Positions 32,664 through 41,514 of a stretch of 60,880 nucleotides of DNA are shown one piece after another. A program made the position numbers and the translations under genes. Source of the DNA: Maribacter sp. Its GTDB lineage: Bacteria; Bacteroidota; Bacteroidia; Flavobacteriales; Flavobacteriaceae. The DNA is taken from assembly GCA_024228355.1 (NCBI GenBank), contig JAAETN010000168.1, positions 1-60,880 on the forward strand, read 5' to 3'. How positions within the stretch are numbered: position 1 is the first letter of the stretch; each line of letters starts with the position of its first letter. Below the pieces are notes generated by a model that was not told where the DNA came from, ran no database searches, and saw nothing but the letters and a program-made list of their open reading frames with translations.

Positions 32664-33587
32664 TTGACCGAAACCGTACTTGATAACATTCATATTAACT
32701 TCAGTAGCGAGGCACTATGGGTAATGAATATTGCCTTGGCCTTGGTCATGTTCGGTATTGCCCTAGAAATATCTGTACATGATTTTAAACGACTTTTACA
32801 GAATCCAAAGCCCATTTTCACAGGTGTTTTTAGCCAGTTTTTATTGTTGCCCATGGTTACATTTTTGTTGGTATGGTTGACAGAACCAATTCCTAGTATC
32901 GCATTGGGAATGTTTATGGTCGCCGCTTGTCCTGGTGGTAATATTTCAAATTTTATTACCCATTTGGCCAAAGGGAATTCAGCTTTGTCAGTTAGTTTGA
33001 CCGCAGTGGCTACTCTTTTGGCAGTTTTTATGACACCTTTGAATTTGCAATTTTGGGGCTCTATGTATGGCCCAACAGCTGCAATTTTAAAAGACATAGC
33101 CATATCACCATTTGAAATGGTTAAACTGGTATCCTTATTGCTCGCGTTCCCTTTGGTTTTGGGGATGTGGGTAAATCATGCTAAACCTATCCTGGCAAGA
33201 AAAATGGCCAAAGTTTTGAAATTGGCCTCTTTGATATTCTTTATTTCCCTAATATTCCTTGCCCTTTATAACAATCGGGAGATTTTTATGGATTATGTTT
33301 TCTATGTTTTTTGGATCGTGATTATCCATAACCTCATGGCTTTTACAACTGGATTTTCAATTGCAAAATTGATGGGACTTTCAAAAAAAGATGTCAGGTC
33401 AATTACTATTGAAACGGGAATCCAAAATTCTGGCTTGGGGCTTTTGTTGATTTTTACTTTTTTTGACGGATTGGGCGGTATGGCACTTTTAGCAGCTTTT
33501 TGGGGTATTTGGCATTTAGTATCGGGCTTGGTTCTTTCTGGCTTTTGGGGATATAGACCAATTAAGAAAGAAGAATTGGTTTCATGA
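32664..33587 (+). CDS. Bile acid:sodium symporter (BASS) family transporter
   Basis: 307 residues with nine to ten membrane helices. Family marks: ALVMFGIALEISVHDFKRLLQNPK near the start, AACPGGNISNFITHLAKGN and ETGIQNSGLGLLL, the two crossed sodium-site regions. Imports an organic anion with sodium. The start is TTG at 32664, just after the csaA stop; the first ATG (32724) would cut into the first helix. Ends in an ATGA overlap with the acyltransferase gene. Confidence 0.9.
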   Translation: MTETVLDNIHINFSSEALWVMNIALALVMFGIALEISVHDFKRLLQNPKPIFTGVFSQFLLLPMVTFLLVWLTEPIPSIALGMFMVAACPGGNISNFITHLAKGNSALSVSLTAVATLLAVFMTPLNLQFWGSMYGPTAAILKDIAISPFEMVKLVSLLLAFPLVLGMWVNHAKPILARKMAKVLKLASLIFFISLIFLALYNNREIFMDYVFYVFWIVIIHNLMAFTTGFSIAKLMGLSKKDVRSITIETGIQNSGLGLLLIFTFFDGLGGMALLAAFWGIWHLVSGLVLSGFWGYRPIKKEELVS

Positions 33588-34627
33588 AAGTAGGATACAA
33601 CATTGTCAAACTATGGATTAGGACCGGCCTCTTTTTTTATTATACTAAAATCAAGGTTGTTGGGAAGGAAAATATCCCAAAGGGAAAACCAACAATGATA
33701 TTGGCAAACCATCAAAATGCATTAATGGATCCCTTAATGATCGCCATGAATTGTGGGGTAAAGCCTTATTTTTTAGCTCGTTCCGATTTGTTCAAGAACC
33801 CTATAGTAAGTAAGTTTTTGCATTATTTACAAATGATCCCAATATACAGGTTTCGAGATGGTAGAGATACCTTAAAGAACAACCCGGCTATCTTTAAGAA
33901 GTGTGGCGATCTATTAGCGAAAGGAGAAACCGTAATGCTCTTTCCCGAAGGTAACCATGGATTACAAAGAAGGGTTAGATGGCCAATGCGTAAAGGTTTC
34001 GTTAGGATGGTTTTCTCTGCTTTAGAAAAAGAACCGGACTTGGATATTCGAATTCTCCCCGTGGGATTGAATTATTTAAAAGCTGAAAGTTTTCCAGACA
34101 GTGTTGCTCTTTATATTGGCAAGGATTTCCCTGTACAGGACTTTTATGATCCAAATGATTTAATTGAGTCGGAATCCAGGCTGAAAGAGGAGGTCTTTAA
34201 AAGATTAAAAGTACTGACAACTCACATTCCAGATGAGGATACCTATGAAAATGTCTTGGTACAACTTAATAATCAAAAAGTTGATTACTTAAAACCTAAG
34301 GTTGTGAATAGAATTGTTGACAGCATTGATCCTAATGAAGCAGCAAGGTCAAATGGGAGTAAAACTCTTTGGTTTTCCGGGCTAATGAAGGTCATTTTCA
34401 CTTTAATTAATTTCCCTATTATACTGCTTTGGAATAAAAAGGTTAAATCTATTGGCCTGGATATTGAATTCAGGACGACCTTGCGTTTCATGCTAGGATT
34501 AATACTCTTACCAGTTTACTATTTGTTGCTTTATTCGGTATTTAGATATACGTTGGGCCTGGAAATTGCAATTTCTATCTGCCTGGTCCATATTCTCTTC
34601 AATCTTTTATATGTAAAGCTTAGATAA
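33584..34627 (+). CDS. PlsC-like glycerolipid acyltransferase
   Basis: 347 residues. Acyltransferase block near the N-terminus with ILANHQNALMDPLMIA (NH-x5-D spacing, as in the Gpt2/Sct1-like branch rather than NH-x4-D), YRFRDGRDTLKNN, and LFPEGNHGLQRRVRWPMRKG. The C-terminal part has two to three membrane helices (about 260-345). Likely acylates a glycerophosphate or lysolipid at the inner membrane. Overlaps the BASS gene by four bases. Confidence 0.88.
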   Translation: MKVGYNIVKLWIRTGLFFYYTKIKVVGKENIPKGKPTMILANHQNALMDPLMIAMNCGVKPYFLARSDLFKNPIVSKFLHYLQMIPIYRFRDGRDTLKNNPAIFKKCGDLLAKGETVMLFPEGNHGLQRRVRWPMRKGFVRMVFSALEKEPDLDIRILPVGLNYLKAESFPDSVALYIGKDFPVQDFYDPNDLIESESRLKEEVFKRLKVLTTHIPDEDTYENVLVQLNNQKVDYLKPKVVNRIVDSIDPNEAARSNGSKTLWFSGLMKVIFTLINFPIILLWNKKVKSIGLDIEFRTTLRFMLGLILLPVYYLLLYSVFRYTLGLEIAISICLVHILFNLLYVKLR

Positions 34628-34628
34628 C

Positions 34629-37160
34629 TTACATCATCTTGCCAAAAAAAATAGCATTCATAAGTAACTTGTTCGTACCATACCAGAAGGCCCTAAAATT
34701 GGTGTTGTCCGTAAAGACCAATACCCTGCCTTTACCAACTTTTTTAACTTGAAAAGGAACAGAACCTTTCATTAGTTCTAAATTCTCCTCGGAAATGTAA
34801 CCACTCAATAAAGGACTGTTTGTATATTGAATTGGGTTATTAAAGCTATTCTTGTCGGGCACTATATAGACATTGGTGTTTCTGAACATCGCGATTTTAT
34901 CATTCTTATACCCATAATTTATGGGATGTGAACGATCTATTTTCGCTTCAAAAATTGCGCCACCTGTTACCTGTGCACCCTTAAAATCACTTTTTGCAAC
35001 AAACGAGATATTCTTGGCAACCAAAGTGTCCTTCTTGAAATTCAATTTAATGATTTCATTCTTGTTCAGCCATTCAGCAGCATTGCGGTATCCAATCAAA
35101 GTTCCTCCATCTTTAACCCATTCCTTTAATTTTTCCGCATGCTTTTTACTGATTCCATTCCCACTCCTAGTACTTGTGCTTGGAATAATCAAATCGGTGT
35201 ACTTGCTTAAATCAACACCACCTAAATAAGCCAAATCCAATTTTGTCAATTGCATATTGAAACGGGTATCGAACAAATGCCAAATCTCACCTGCATCGTA
35301 CGACCGTATTCCATTACCAACCAGAATGGCAACCTTTTGTTTTTTAACAGGGTCAAAATCATTACTGCCCAAGTCAATACCTTTTGTAAGTCCGGTATCT
35401 ACGGAATTTATTTGAAGCTTACTTTCTTCGGCTACCTCTTTTAAAAATGCATATAATTCATCAGATTTCAAATCCTGATTCTGAACAGGTATCAGAATTG
35501 TGCCATAATCATACTGTTTCCCCTCTAAACTAAAAGGTGATTTGGCAACCTTTGCCCTTAATCCCTTTTCAACTATTTTGTTCAGGGCCTTTGGAGTGTA
35601 ATATTCATTCCAATCAAACAAATAGGCATAATTACTCTTTCCACTAACGGTACCGGACAATGCAGGAAAATCAATAATCTCGTCACCTGCATTGGCCAAG
35701 GAAGTTTGTTCTGCGTAATCCACATTGAACGCCAGTGGGAAAGTCCATGCCGAAATATCATAAAAAAGACTATCAGCAAACGTGGTACGCTTTTCGAACA
35801 TGGCTTTTATAAGGCGATGGTTTTTCTGGTTCATGGGCACTACATAGCTATTGCCTTTTTTATAGTACTTGCCACCAACTGTGGCATCGTTGGCCACTTT
35901 ATGGAATTTTATATTATGACGGTTTAGGATTTCGGCAAGATGCCAGGTTTTGGCTGCGTCTTTGCTATCCCCAAAAACGATTGACTTTGTTTTACTTTTG
36001 GCCGCTTCTGACCTTACATCTTTATAAAAACCACGTTGATAGTTCAATATTTTAACCCGCATGTTTTTAGCTGCTACAATAGTAGATATTGCTGTGGTAA
36101 ACTGATTTCGAATGGTAAATGGAAAAGTTAAAAGTCCGTTTTCTGTTTCTTGGATATGACCTCTTGAACTCCCTTGTTCAAATAGGATACCGATACTCCC
36201 ATTTACATCAGGGAAGGTAGAACCTTTGCCATAATAATAATCATCATATCCTTCTTCTGAGTAGTATAATGAACCTATTTTATCAAGTGCTTTGGCATGA
36301 TAGGTGCCAATTTCAGCAGTAAGTTCTTGGTTCATTTTAGGAGTCAATGGGTGTACCCTGGTTGGTTCGCCGGGTTGAAAAAAGAAGGTGGAATTGGTGC
36401 CCATCTCATGGTGATCTGTCAAGATATTGGGCAACCATTTATGAAAGCTCTTTATACGGGCCCTACTTTCAGGTAGTTGCACGGGAAGCCAATCACGGTT
36501 CATATCAAACCAATAATGATTGGTACGTCCACCTGGCCATACCTCGTGATATTCCCTTTCGTTATTATCGGACACTAAATTGATACTCTTATTGGTATTG
36601 GCCCAGTAGGCAAAACGTTGCAGCCCATCTGGATTATACGATGGATCCAATAATATTACAAGGTTGTTCAAAAGGTCATCGATTTCAGGACCTTCTGCAG
36701 CGGCCAAATAATAAGCGTATGCCAAACTGGCATTGGCACCACTAGGTTCATTACCATGAATTGAGAAACCCTGATATACAATTATAGGCATTTCATCGGT
36801 AGATAAAGTACTAGCGCCATTTTCAGTTAGGGCAATATGTTCCTCTCTAATTCCTTCAATATTTTGATGATTTCTTGGGGAGGTAATTGTCAGAAGTAAA
36901 ATTGGCCTACCCTCGAAGGTTTCGCCTCTTGATTCAATTGTTATCCTATCGCTTTTATTGGCAAGGGTTTGCATATAAAACATGAGCTTATCATGTGTTA
37001 CATGCCATTCACCAACTTCATGGCCAATGACCGCATTAGGCGTTGGGATATTTTCATTATATGTGACATTCTGAGGAAGATAATAGTTTAGGTCAATACT
37101 TTCTTGTGCCCCAATATTGTAAGAAATCAATAGAACAAGAATTGATAGTGATTTTTTCAT
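34629..37160 (-). CDS. Exported M14-family zinc carboxypeptidase
   Basis: 843 residues with signal peptide (cut after YNIGAQ). Catalytic M14 domain in the first half: zinc ligands in SIHGNEPSGANAS (H-x-x-E) and LTDHHEMGTN, substrate residues in YNPDGLQRF, catalytic Glu in ILFEQGSSRG. The second half contains a flavodoxin or GATase-like Rossmann domain (VAILVGNGIRSYDAGEIWHL) usual in long Bacteroidota members. Predicted to trim peptides in the periplasm. Transcribed alone. Confidence 0.92.
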   Translation of the reverse strand: MKKSLSILVLLISYNIGAQESIDLNYYLPQNVTYNENIPTPNAVIGHEVGEWHVTHDKLMFYMQTLANKSDRITIESRGETFEGRPILLLTITSPRNHQNIEGIREEHIALTENGASTLSTDEMPIIVYQGFSIHGNEPSGANASLAYAYYLAAAEGPEIDDLLNNLVILLDPSYNPDGLQRFAYWANTNKSINLVSDNNEREYHEVWPGGRTNHYWFDMNRDWLPVQLPESRARIKSFHKWLPNILTDHHEMGTNSTFFFQPGEPTRVHPLTPKMNQELTAEIGTYHAKALDKIGSLYYSEEGYDDYYYGKGSTFPDVNGSIGILFEQGSSRGHIQETENGLLTFPFTIRNQFTTAISTIVAAKNMRVKILNYQRGFYKDVRSEAAKSKTKSIVFGDSKDAAKTWHLAEILNRHNIKFHKVANDATVGGKYYKKGNSYVVPMNQKNHRLIKAMFEKRTTFADSLFYDISAWTFPLAFNVDYAEQTSLANAGDEIIDFPALSGTVSGKSNYAYLFDWNEYYTPKALNKIVEKGLRAKVAKSPFSLEGKQYDYGTILIPVQNQDLKSDELYAFLKEVAEESKLQINSVDTGLTKGIDLGSNDFDPVKKQKVAILVGNGIRSYDAGEIWHLFDTRFNMQLTKLDLAYLGGVDLSKYTDLIIPSTSTRSGNGISKKHAEKLKEWVKDGGTLIGYRNAAEWLNKNEIIKLNFKKDTLVAKNISFVAKSDFKGAQVTGGAIFEAKIDRSHPINYGYKNDKIAMFRNTNVYIVPDKNSFNNPIQYTNSPLLSGYISEENLELMKGSVPFQVKKVGKGRVLVFTDNTNFRAFWYGTNKLLMNAIFFGKMM

Positions 37161-37190
37161 TTTGGTCCGAATTAACTTAGGTTAAAAATA

Positions 37191-37222
37191 AAAAACGACC
37201 CTGAGAATAAAGGGTCGTTTTT
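37191..37222 (-). terminator. Terminator of the PUR protein gene
   Basis: Eleven-base stem AAAAACGACCC (37191-37201) with GGGTCGTTTTT (37212-37222), with U-rich sequence on both strands. Confidence 0.85.
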
Positions 37223-37243
37223 TGTATTTTTTTTGAATTAGTC

Positions 37244-37615
37244 TTAGATATCATCAAAATCTACATCGGTGAAATTTTCAGGGGCTTTCATTTCACCATT
37301 TTGCGGGTGTTCTTCTCTTTTGAAATCTTTTTGATGTCGATCCGAGATTACTTCACTTCCTTTTTCATCAATGATGAAATCCATCATTTCTATTACATTT
37401 TCCTTGAAGGCCGCAAAGTCCTCTTTGTAAAGATAGATTTTATGCTTTTTGTAATGAAATGACCCATCATCATGGGTAAATTTTTTGCTTTCGGTTATAG
37501 TTAAATAGTAATCTCCTGCTTTAGTGCTTCTTACATCAAAGAAATATGTTCTTCTTCCAGCCCTTAAAACCTTAGAGTGTATCTCTTCTTGATCCATAAA
37601 ATCTTTGTCGCTCAT
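37244..37615 (-). CDS. PUR-family DNA/RNA-binding protein (DUF3276)
   Basis: 123 residues. A single PUR repeat (about 12-95): VLRAGRRTYFFDVRSTKAGDYYL then ITESKKFTHDDGSFHYKKHK and KIYLYKEDFAAFKENV, as in bacterial relatives of Pur-alpha. Acidic disordered tail. Binds single-stranded nucleic acid; cellular role unknown. It has its own terminator and is transcribed after the ABC exporter gene on the same strand, with 78 bp between. Confidence 0.93.
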   Translation of the reverse strand: MSDKDFMDQEEIHSKVLRAGRRTYFFDVRSTKAGDYYLTITESKKFTHDDGSFHYKKHKIYLYKEDFAAFKENVIEMMDFIIDEKGSEVISDRHQKDFKREEHPQNGEMKAPENFTDVDFDDI

Positions 37616-37693
37616 TCTGTTAGTGTCTAATTAATAAAAATGGGGAATTTCATTCAAAATTGTAAAAAAAAAGCTTATTTAACAACAATATTT

Positions 37694-39448
37694 CTAGTTT
37701 TCTTTCTCTGAAAGTTGATGCAAATAGAGTTCCTTGTAATATCCGTCTATATTGTTCAATATTTCATGTGTTCCTTCTTGTAACAATTCACCCTCTTCCA
37801 AAACCAAAATCTTATCGGCATTTTTTGCCGAAGATACCCGATGGCTTACAATAATCGTCGTTTTAGCACTTGAGGCTTGTTCGAGGTTGTTTAAAATAAT
37901 CTCCTCGGTCTCAGTATCAACAGCCGACAAACAGTCATCGAACAAGTAAATCTGTGGCTTTTTCAACAACGCCCTTGCAATGGAAACTCGCTGTTTTTGA
38001 CCTCCACTTAGGGTTATTCCACGTTCTCCCAAGACAGTTTCATATTGGTTTTTGAATTCCATTATATTCTTATGAACCACGGCATTTATTGCAACCGAAA
38101 TCACCTCTTCATCAGATGAATTATGATTGCCGAACTTGATATTGTTTTTTATGGAATCCGAAAATAAAAACGCATCTTGGGGAACTGCACCTATAGATTT
38201 ACGTATGGTTTGTAGATTTAGTTTTTTAATTGGGGTATTATCTATCAAAATTTCCCCAGAACTAACATCATATAATCTTGCAATTAAATCTAGAATTGTA
38301 GATTTTCCGGAACCTGTTTTGCCCAAAATAGCAACGGTTTGCCCCTCTTCTATTGTAAAAGAAATATTTTTTAAAGCCGTAATATTTGTGTCATCGTAGG
38401 TGAAACTAACGTTTTTGAATTCTATTTTTCCTTTAATCGGAGTATCTTCGGAAACTTCGCTTTTGATTTCGGGCAACACCTTTAAAAATTCATTAATTCT
38501 TTTTTGTGATGCTTCAGCACGTTGAATTATAGAGGTCAACCAACCAACTATTGCCACTGGCCAGGTAAGCATATTCACATACAGAACGAACTCAGCGATA
38601 ACTCCCACCGAATCAATATCACCGTTTATATATTGTTGTCCGCCAATATAAATAACAAAAATATTACTGATGCCAATGAGTAAGATCATTAAAGGAAAGA
38701 ACCACGCATTTACCTTGGCAAGGTCCATACTTTTCTTTTTCCCTTCCAATGCCAACACATTCAATTCTGCATTAATTTGAGGTTCAATGGCATATGCTTT
38801 AATTACCGAAACACCAGAAAAGACCTCTTGCGTAAAGGTTGAAAGTGAGGAAAGATACTCTTGAACTACTGTGCTGCGTTTATGTATGATTTTGCTTATT
38901 TGATATATAAGAACAGAAAGTATAGGCAAAGGAATTAAGGTATAGGCCGCTAATGTCGGGGCCGTAATGAACATTATTGGAATAATACATGCAAATAAGG
39001 TGACGGTGTTCATACCATACATAAGAGCAGGACCCGTATACATTCTAACTTGACTGACATCTTCGCTAATGCGGTTCATTAAATCGCCTGTACGATTCCT
39101 TTTGTAAAAGTTCAGACTCAACATTTGGTAGTGGTCAAAAATCTCATTCTTGAGATCAAATTCAATGTATCGGGAAACATAGATAATGGTCTGTCGCATT
39201 AAGAAAGTGAAAAAACCAGAAAGAAGTGCAGCCCCAACAATAATGAGAATAAATTCTAACAGCGTGCTTTTGGCTATTTCCTTAGAGATTTCCCCACCAA
39301 TAAAATTTTCAACAACTTGAATCGATTTCTTTACATAAGATGGCATCACCAACTGAAATATCTTGGCAATGACCGTAATAATCATTCCCACAAGCAGTTT
39401 TAACCAATATTTTTTAAAGTATTTATTTAGATGCTTAAGTTCCTTCAT
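37694..39448 (-). CDS. ABC exporter half-transporter (MsbA/TM287-like)
   Basis: 584 residues: six-helix membrane domain (about 15-320) and nucleotide-binding domain (about 340-575). Walker A GKTGSGKST, signature LSGGQKQRVSIARAL, H-loop VSHRVSS. The Walker B motif reads YLFDDCLSAVD, so Asp replaces the catalytic Glu. That substitution marks the degenerate site of heterodimeric exporters such as BmrC or TM287, but no partner gene is adjacent. Substrate unknown; possibly lipid or drug. Confidence 0.92.
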   Translation of the reverse strand: MKELKHLNKYFKKYWLKLLVGMIITVIAKIFQLVMPSYVKKSIQVVENFIGGEISKEIAKSTLLEFILIIVGAALLSGFFTFLMRQTIIYVSRYIEFDLKNEIFDHYQMLSLNFYKRNRTGDLMNRISEDVSQVRMYTGPALMYGMNTVTLFACIIPIMFITAPTLAAYTLIPLPILSVLIYQISKIIHKRSTVVQEYLSSLSTFTQEVFSGVSVIKAYAIEPQINAELNVLALEGKKKSMDLAKVNAWFFPLMILLIGISNIFVIYIGGQQYINGDIDSVGVIAEFVLYVNMLTWPVAIVGWLTSIIQRAEASQKRINEFLKVLPEIKSEVSEDTPIKGKIEFKNVSFTYDDTNITALKNISFTIEEGQTVAILGKTGSGKSTILDLIARLYDVSSGEILIDNTPIKKLNLQTIRKSIGAVPQDAFLFSDSIKNNIKFGNHNSSDEEVISVAINAVVHKNIMEFKNQYETVLGERGITLSGGQKQRVSIARALLKKPQIYLFDDCLSAVDTETEEIILNNLEQASSAKTTIIVSHRVSSAKNADKILVLEEGELLQEGTHEILNNIDGYYKELYLHQLSEKEN

Positions 39449-39489
39449 AAAGACGGCAAGCTAGAGGGTTTTGAGTTTTACCCATTTGC

Positions 39490-39518
39490 CAAAGATATAA
39501 GTTTGTCTTAAAACCAAA
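39490..39518 (-). promoter_or_regulatory. Complete Bacteroidota promoter of the ABC exporter gene
   Basis: Minus-strand -33 TTTG (39515-39518), 17 bp, then -7 TATCTTTG (39490-39497), the best full match in the window; 42 bp before the start codon. Confidence 0.75.
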
Positions 39519-39628
39519 TGTTATAAATTTTATAAATAAGATATTAGTTCAAAGCTGGGGCATAGATTAAAAATAGATTGCTATTTTTACCGCCGAAAGT
39601 ATTCTCAATTCACTAAAAGTTCTTTAAC

Positions 39629-40576
39629 ATGCTTACAAGAAGGCACATTAGGGTAAAAGTTATGCAATGTATTTATGCACTGACCCAATCAAAAGATGAT
39701 TCCCTCGAAAAACAGGAAAAATTCCTGAAAGTAAGCATTGAGAATATGTACACTCTTTATTTGTTGATGCTTAGTTTGTTGATTGAAATACAACAGTTTA
39801 CTGAGAAACAAGTAAAACTTTCCTCTAAAAAATACCTTGCGACCAGTGCTGATGCTTTTCCGGACAAAGAAAAATTCGCAAACAATAGATTGCTCGTTCA
39901 ACTAGCGAAAAATACCAGGCTAAATGCAGAGTTGGAAAAACGAAAATTGAAAAATTGGTATTTGAATGAGGAATATGTAAAACTCATCTATAAGGAAATA
40001 ATAGAAAGTGATGCCTATACAAAGTACATGAGTATTCCTTCAAGCTCTTATGAGGATGATAAAGAGTTTGTTTCGACCATATTTAAGGAGATTGTTGCCC
40101 CAAACGAAAAAATATACGATTATTTTGAAGATGATAAACTAACATGGGTAGATGATATACCAATTGTGAACACGTTTATATTAAAACAGCTTAAAAAGGT
40201 TAAGGAGAAACATAATAACTCTTATTTCTTGCCAAGACTTTTAAAAGACGAAGAGGATATGAACTTTGCCCAAAATTTATTGACCAAAACATTGTTGAAC
40301 AATAGGGAATGGGAAAAGGAAATCGAAGGCAAAACACCCAATTGGGATAAGGACCGTATTGCTGATATAGATTCTATACTATTAAAAATGGCTATCTGCG
40401 AGCTGCTTAACTTCCCGTCAATTCCAGAAAAGGTTACCATAAATGAGTTCTTGGAAATTGCTAAGGAATACTCAACACCAAAAAGTAGTATTTTCATTAA
40501 TGGGATATTGGATAAACTTGTAAAAGAGTATAAAACCCAAGGCAAACTAAAAAAGGCGGGCCGAGGGCTATTATAA
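39629..40576 (+). CDS. nusB: Transcription antitermination factor NusB, extended form
   Basis: 315 residues, about twice the size of the enteric protein. RRHIRVKVMQCIYAL near the start is the first NusB helix with the RNA-binding Arg; a large insert (about 60-200) follows; the core resumes with DIDSILLKMAICELLNFPSIP and VTINEFLEIAKEYSTPKSSIFINGILDKL. Binds boxA with NusE for rRNA antitermination. The extended form is usual in Bacteroidota. First gene of the nusB-DUF1573-yajC cluster. Confidence 0.94.
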   Translation: MLTRRHIRVKVMQCIYALTQSKDDSLEKQEKFLKVSIENMYTLYLLMLSLLIEIQQFTEKQVKLSSKKYLATSADAFPDKEKFANNRLLVQLAKNTRLNAELEKRKLKNWYLNEEYVKLIYKEIIESDAYTKYMSIPSSSYEDDKEFVSTIFKEIVAPNEKIYDYFEDDKLTWVDDIPIVNTFILKQLKKVKEKHNNSYFLPRLLKDEEDMNFAQNLLTKTLLNNREWEKEIEGKTPNWDKDRIADIDSILLKMAICELLNFPSIPEKVTINEFLEIAKEYSTPKSSIFINGILDKLVKEYKTQGKLKKAGRGLL

Positions 40577-40586
40577 ATTATTTCTT

Positions 40587-40594
40587 TAATTTTG
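40587..40594 (+). promoter_or_regulatory. -7 promoter box (TAATTTTG) of the DUF1573 gene
   Basis: TAnnTTTG match 21 bp before ATG 40615, allowing DUF1573-yajC to be expressed independently of nusB. Confidence 0.5.
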
Positions 40595-40614
40595 GTGCGA
40601 ATTAAAAATTACTA

Positions 40615-41088
40615 ATGATGAAAAAAGCAATATTAGGTTTAAGTTTACTATCAATGGTGACGTTCATGTCATGTAAGGAAAACGCTTCAAGTAAAGTGAA
40701 AAATGATAATGTGGCGGTAGCCGCAGAGCGTGATGAATCAGCAAAACAAGTTCCGGTTATGGAGTTTGAGAAATCCGAACATGATTTTGGGACTATTGAG
40801 CAAGGTACTCCACAGGAAACAATATTTATTTTTACAAATACCGGTAATGCACCCTTGGTCATTACAAATGCAACAAGTAGTTGTGGTTGTACAGTACCAA
40901 ATCCGCCAAAAGAACCTATTGCTCCTGGCGAAAAAGGAGAGCTTGTAGTTAAATTCAATGGTTCAGGTCAGAACCAGGTAACAAAAACCATTACGGTAGT
41001 AGCAAATACTGCAAAAGGATCAGAACTTTTAAGAATCAAAGCTTTTGTAAATCCTAAAGGTTCAGCGCCAGTAGGGCCGGTTAAATAA
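40615..41088 (+). CDS. DUF1573 domain-containing lipoprotein
   Basis: 157 residues, lipoprotein signal ending VTFMSC. The Ig-like DUF1573 domain (about 58-145) shows EHDFGTIEQGTP, FIFTNTGNAPLVITNATSSC then GCTVPNPP, and EKGELVVKFN, an ASPM/SPD-2/Hydin-like beta sandwich with the usual SSCGC motif. Function unknown; always near nusB and yajC in this phylum, which suggests a link to protein export or the envelope. Confidence 0.92.
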   Translation: MMKKAILGLSLLSMVTFMSCKENASSKVKNDNVAVAAERDESAKQVPVMEFEKSEHDFGTIEQGTPQETIFIFTNTGNAPLVITNATSSCGCTVPNPPKEPIAPGEKGELVVKFNGSGQNQVTKTITVVANTAKGSELLRIKAFVNPKGSAPVGPVK

Positions 41089-41114
41089 ATAAAAAACAAT
41101 ATTAAATTTATAGC

Positions 41115-41408
41115 ATGGGAAGTGGTAGTATAATGGATTTTATGCCGATGATACTCATTTTTGTGGTAGCGTATTTTTTTATGATACGCCCACAGATGAA
41201 AAGATCGAAGGATGAAAAAAGGTTTTCGGCGGAGTTAAAAAGAGGTGATAGGATCATTACTAAAAGTGGACTTCATGGAAAAATTATTGATTTAAGTGAG
41301 AAGGATACTTCCTGCATTATTGAAACAATGGCAGGCAAGTTAAAGTTTGACCGTTCCGCCATATCCATGGAGATGAGCAAAAAGCTGAATACCCCAGTTA
41401 CAAAATGA
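41115..41408 (+). CDS. yajC: Preprotein translocase accessory subunit YajC
   Basis: 97 residues: one N-terminal membrane helix (MILIFVVAYFFMIRPQMKRSK) and a small cytosolic beta domain with LKRGDRIITKSGLHGKI. Associates with SecDF in the Sec translocon. 26 bp after the DUF1573 gene; ends before a strong terminator. Confidence 0.95.
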   Translation: MGSGSIMDFMPMILIFVVAYFFMIRPQMKRSKDEKRFSAELKRGDRIITKSGLHGKIIDLSEKDTSCIIETMAGKLKFDRSAISMEMSKKLNTPVTK

Positions 41409-41432
41409 GCTTTAACCTTTAATTGAAGAGTT

Positions 41433-41461
41433 AAAAAGCCGATGAATTCATCGGCTTTTTT
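41433..41461 (+). terminator. Terminator of nusB-DUF1573-yajC
   Basis: Twelve-base stem (41433-41444 with 41449-41460; centre GCCGATG/CATCGGC) with an AATT loop and T-run. Confidence 0.9.
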
Positions 41462-41514
41462 GTGTCTAAAATTGGGTGAAATTGGCTATATTCATGCTTT
41501 ATAAATATACCGAT

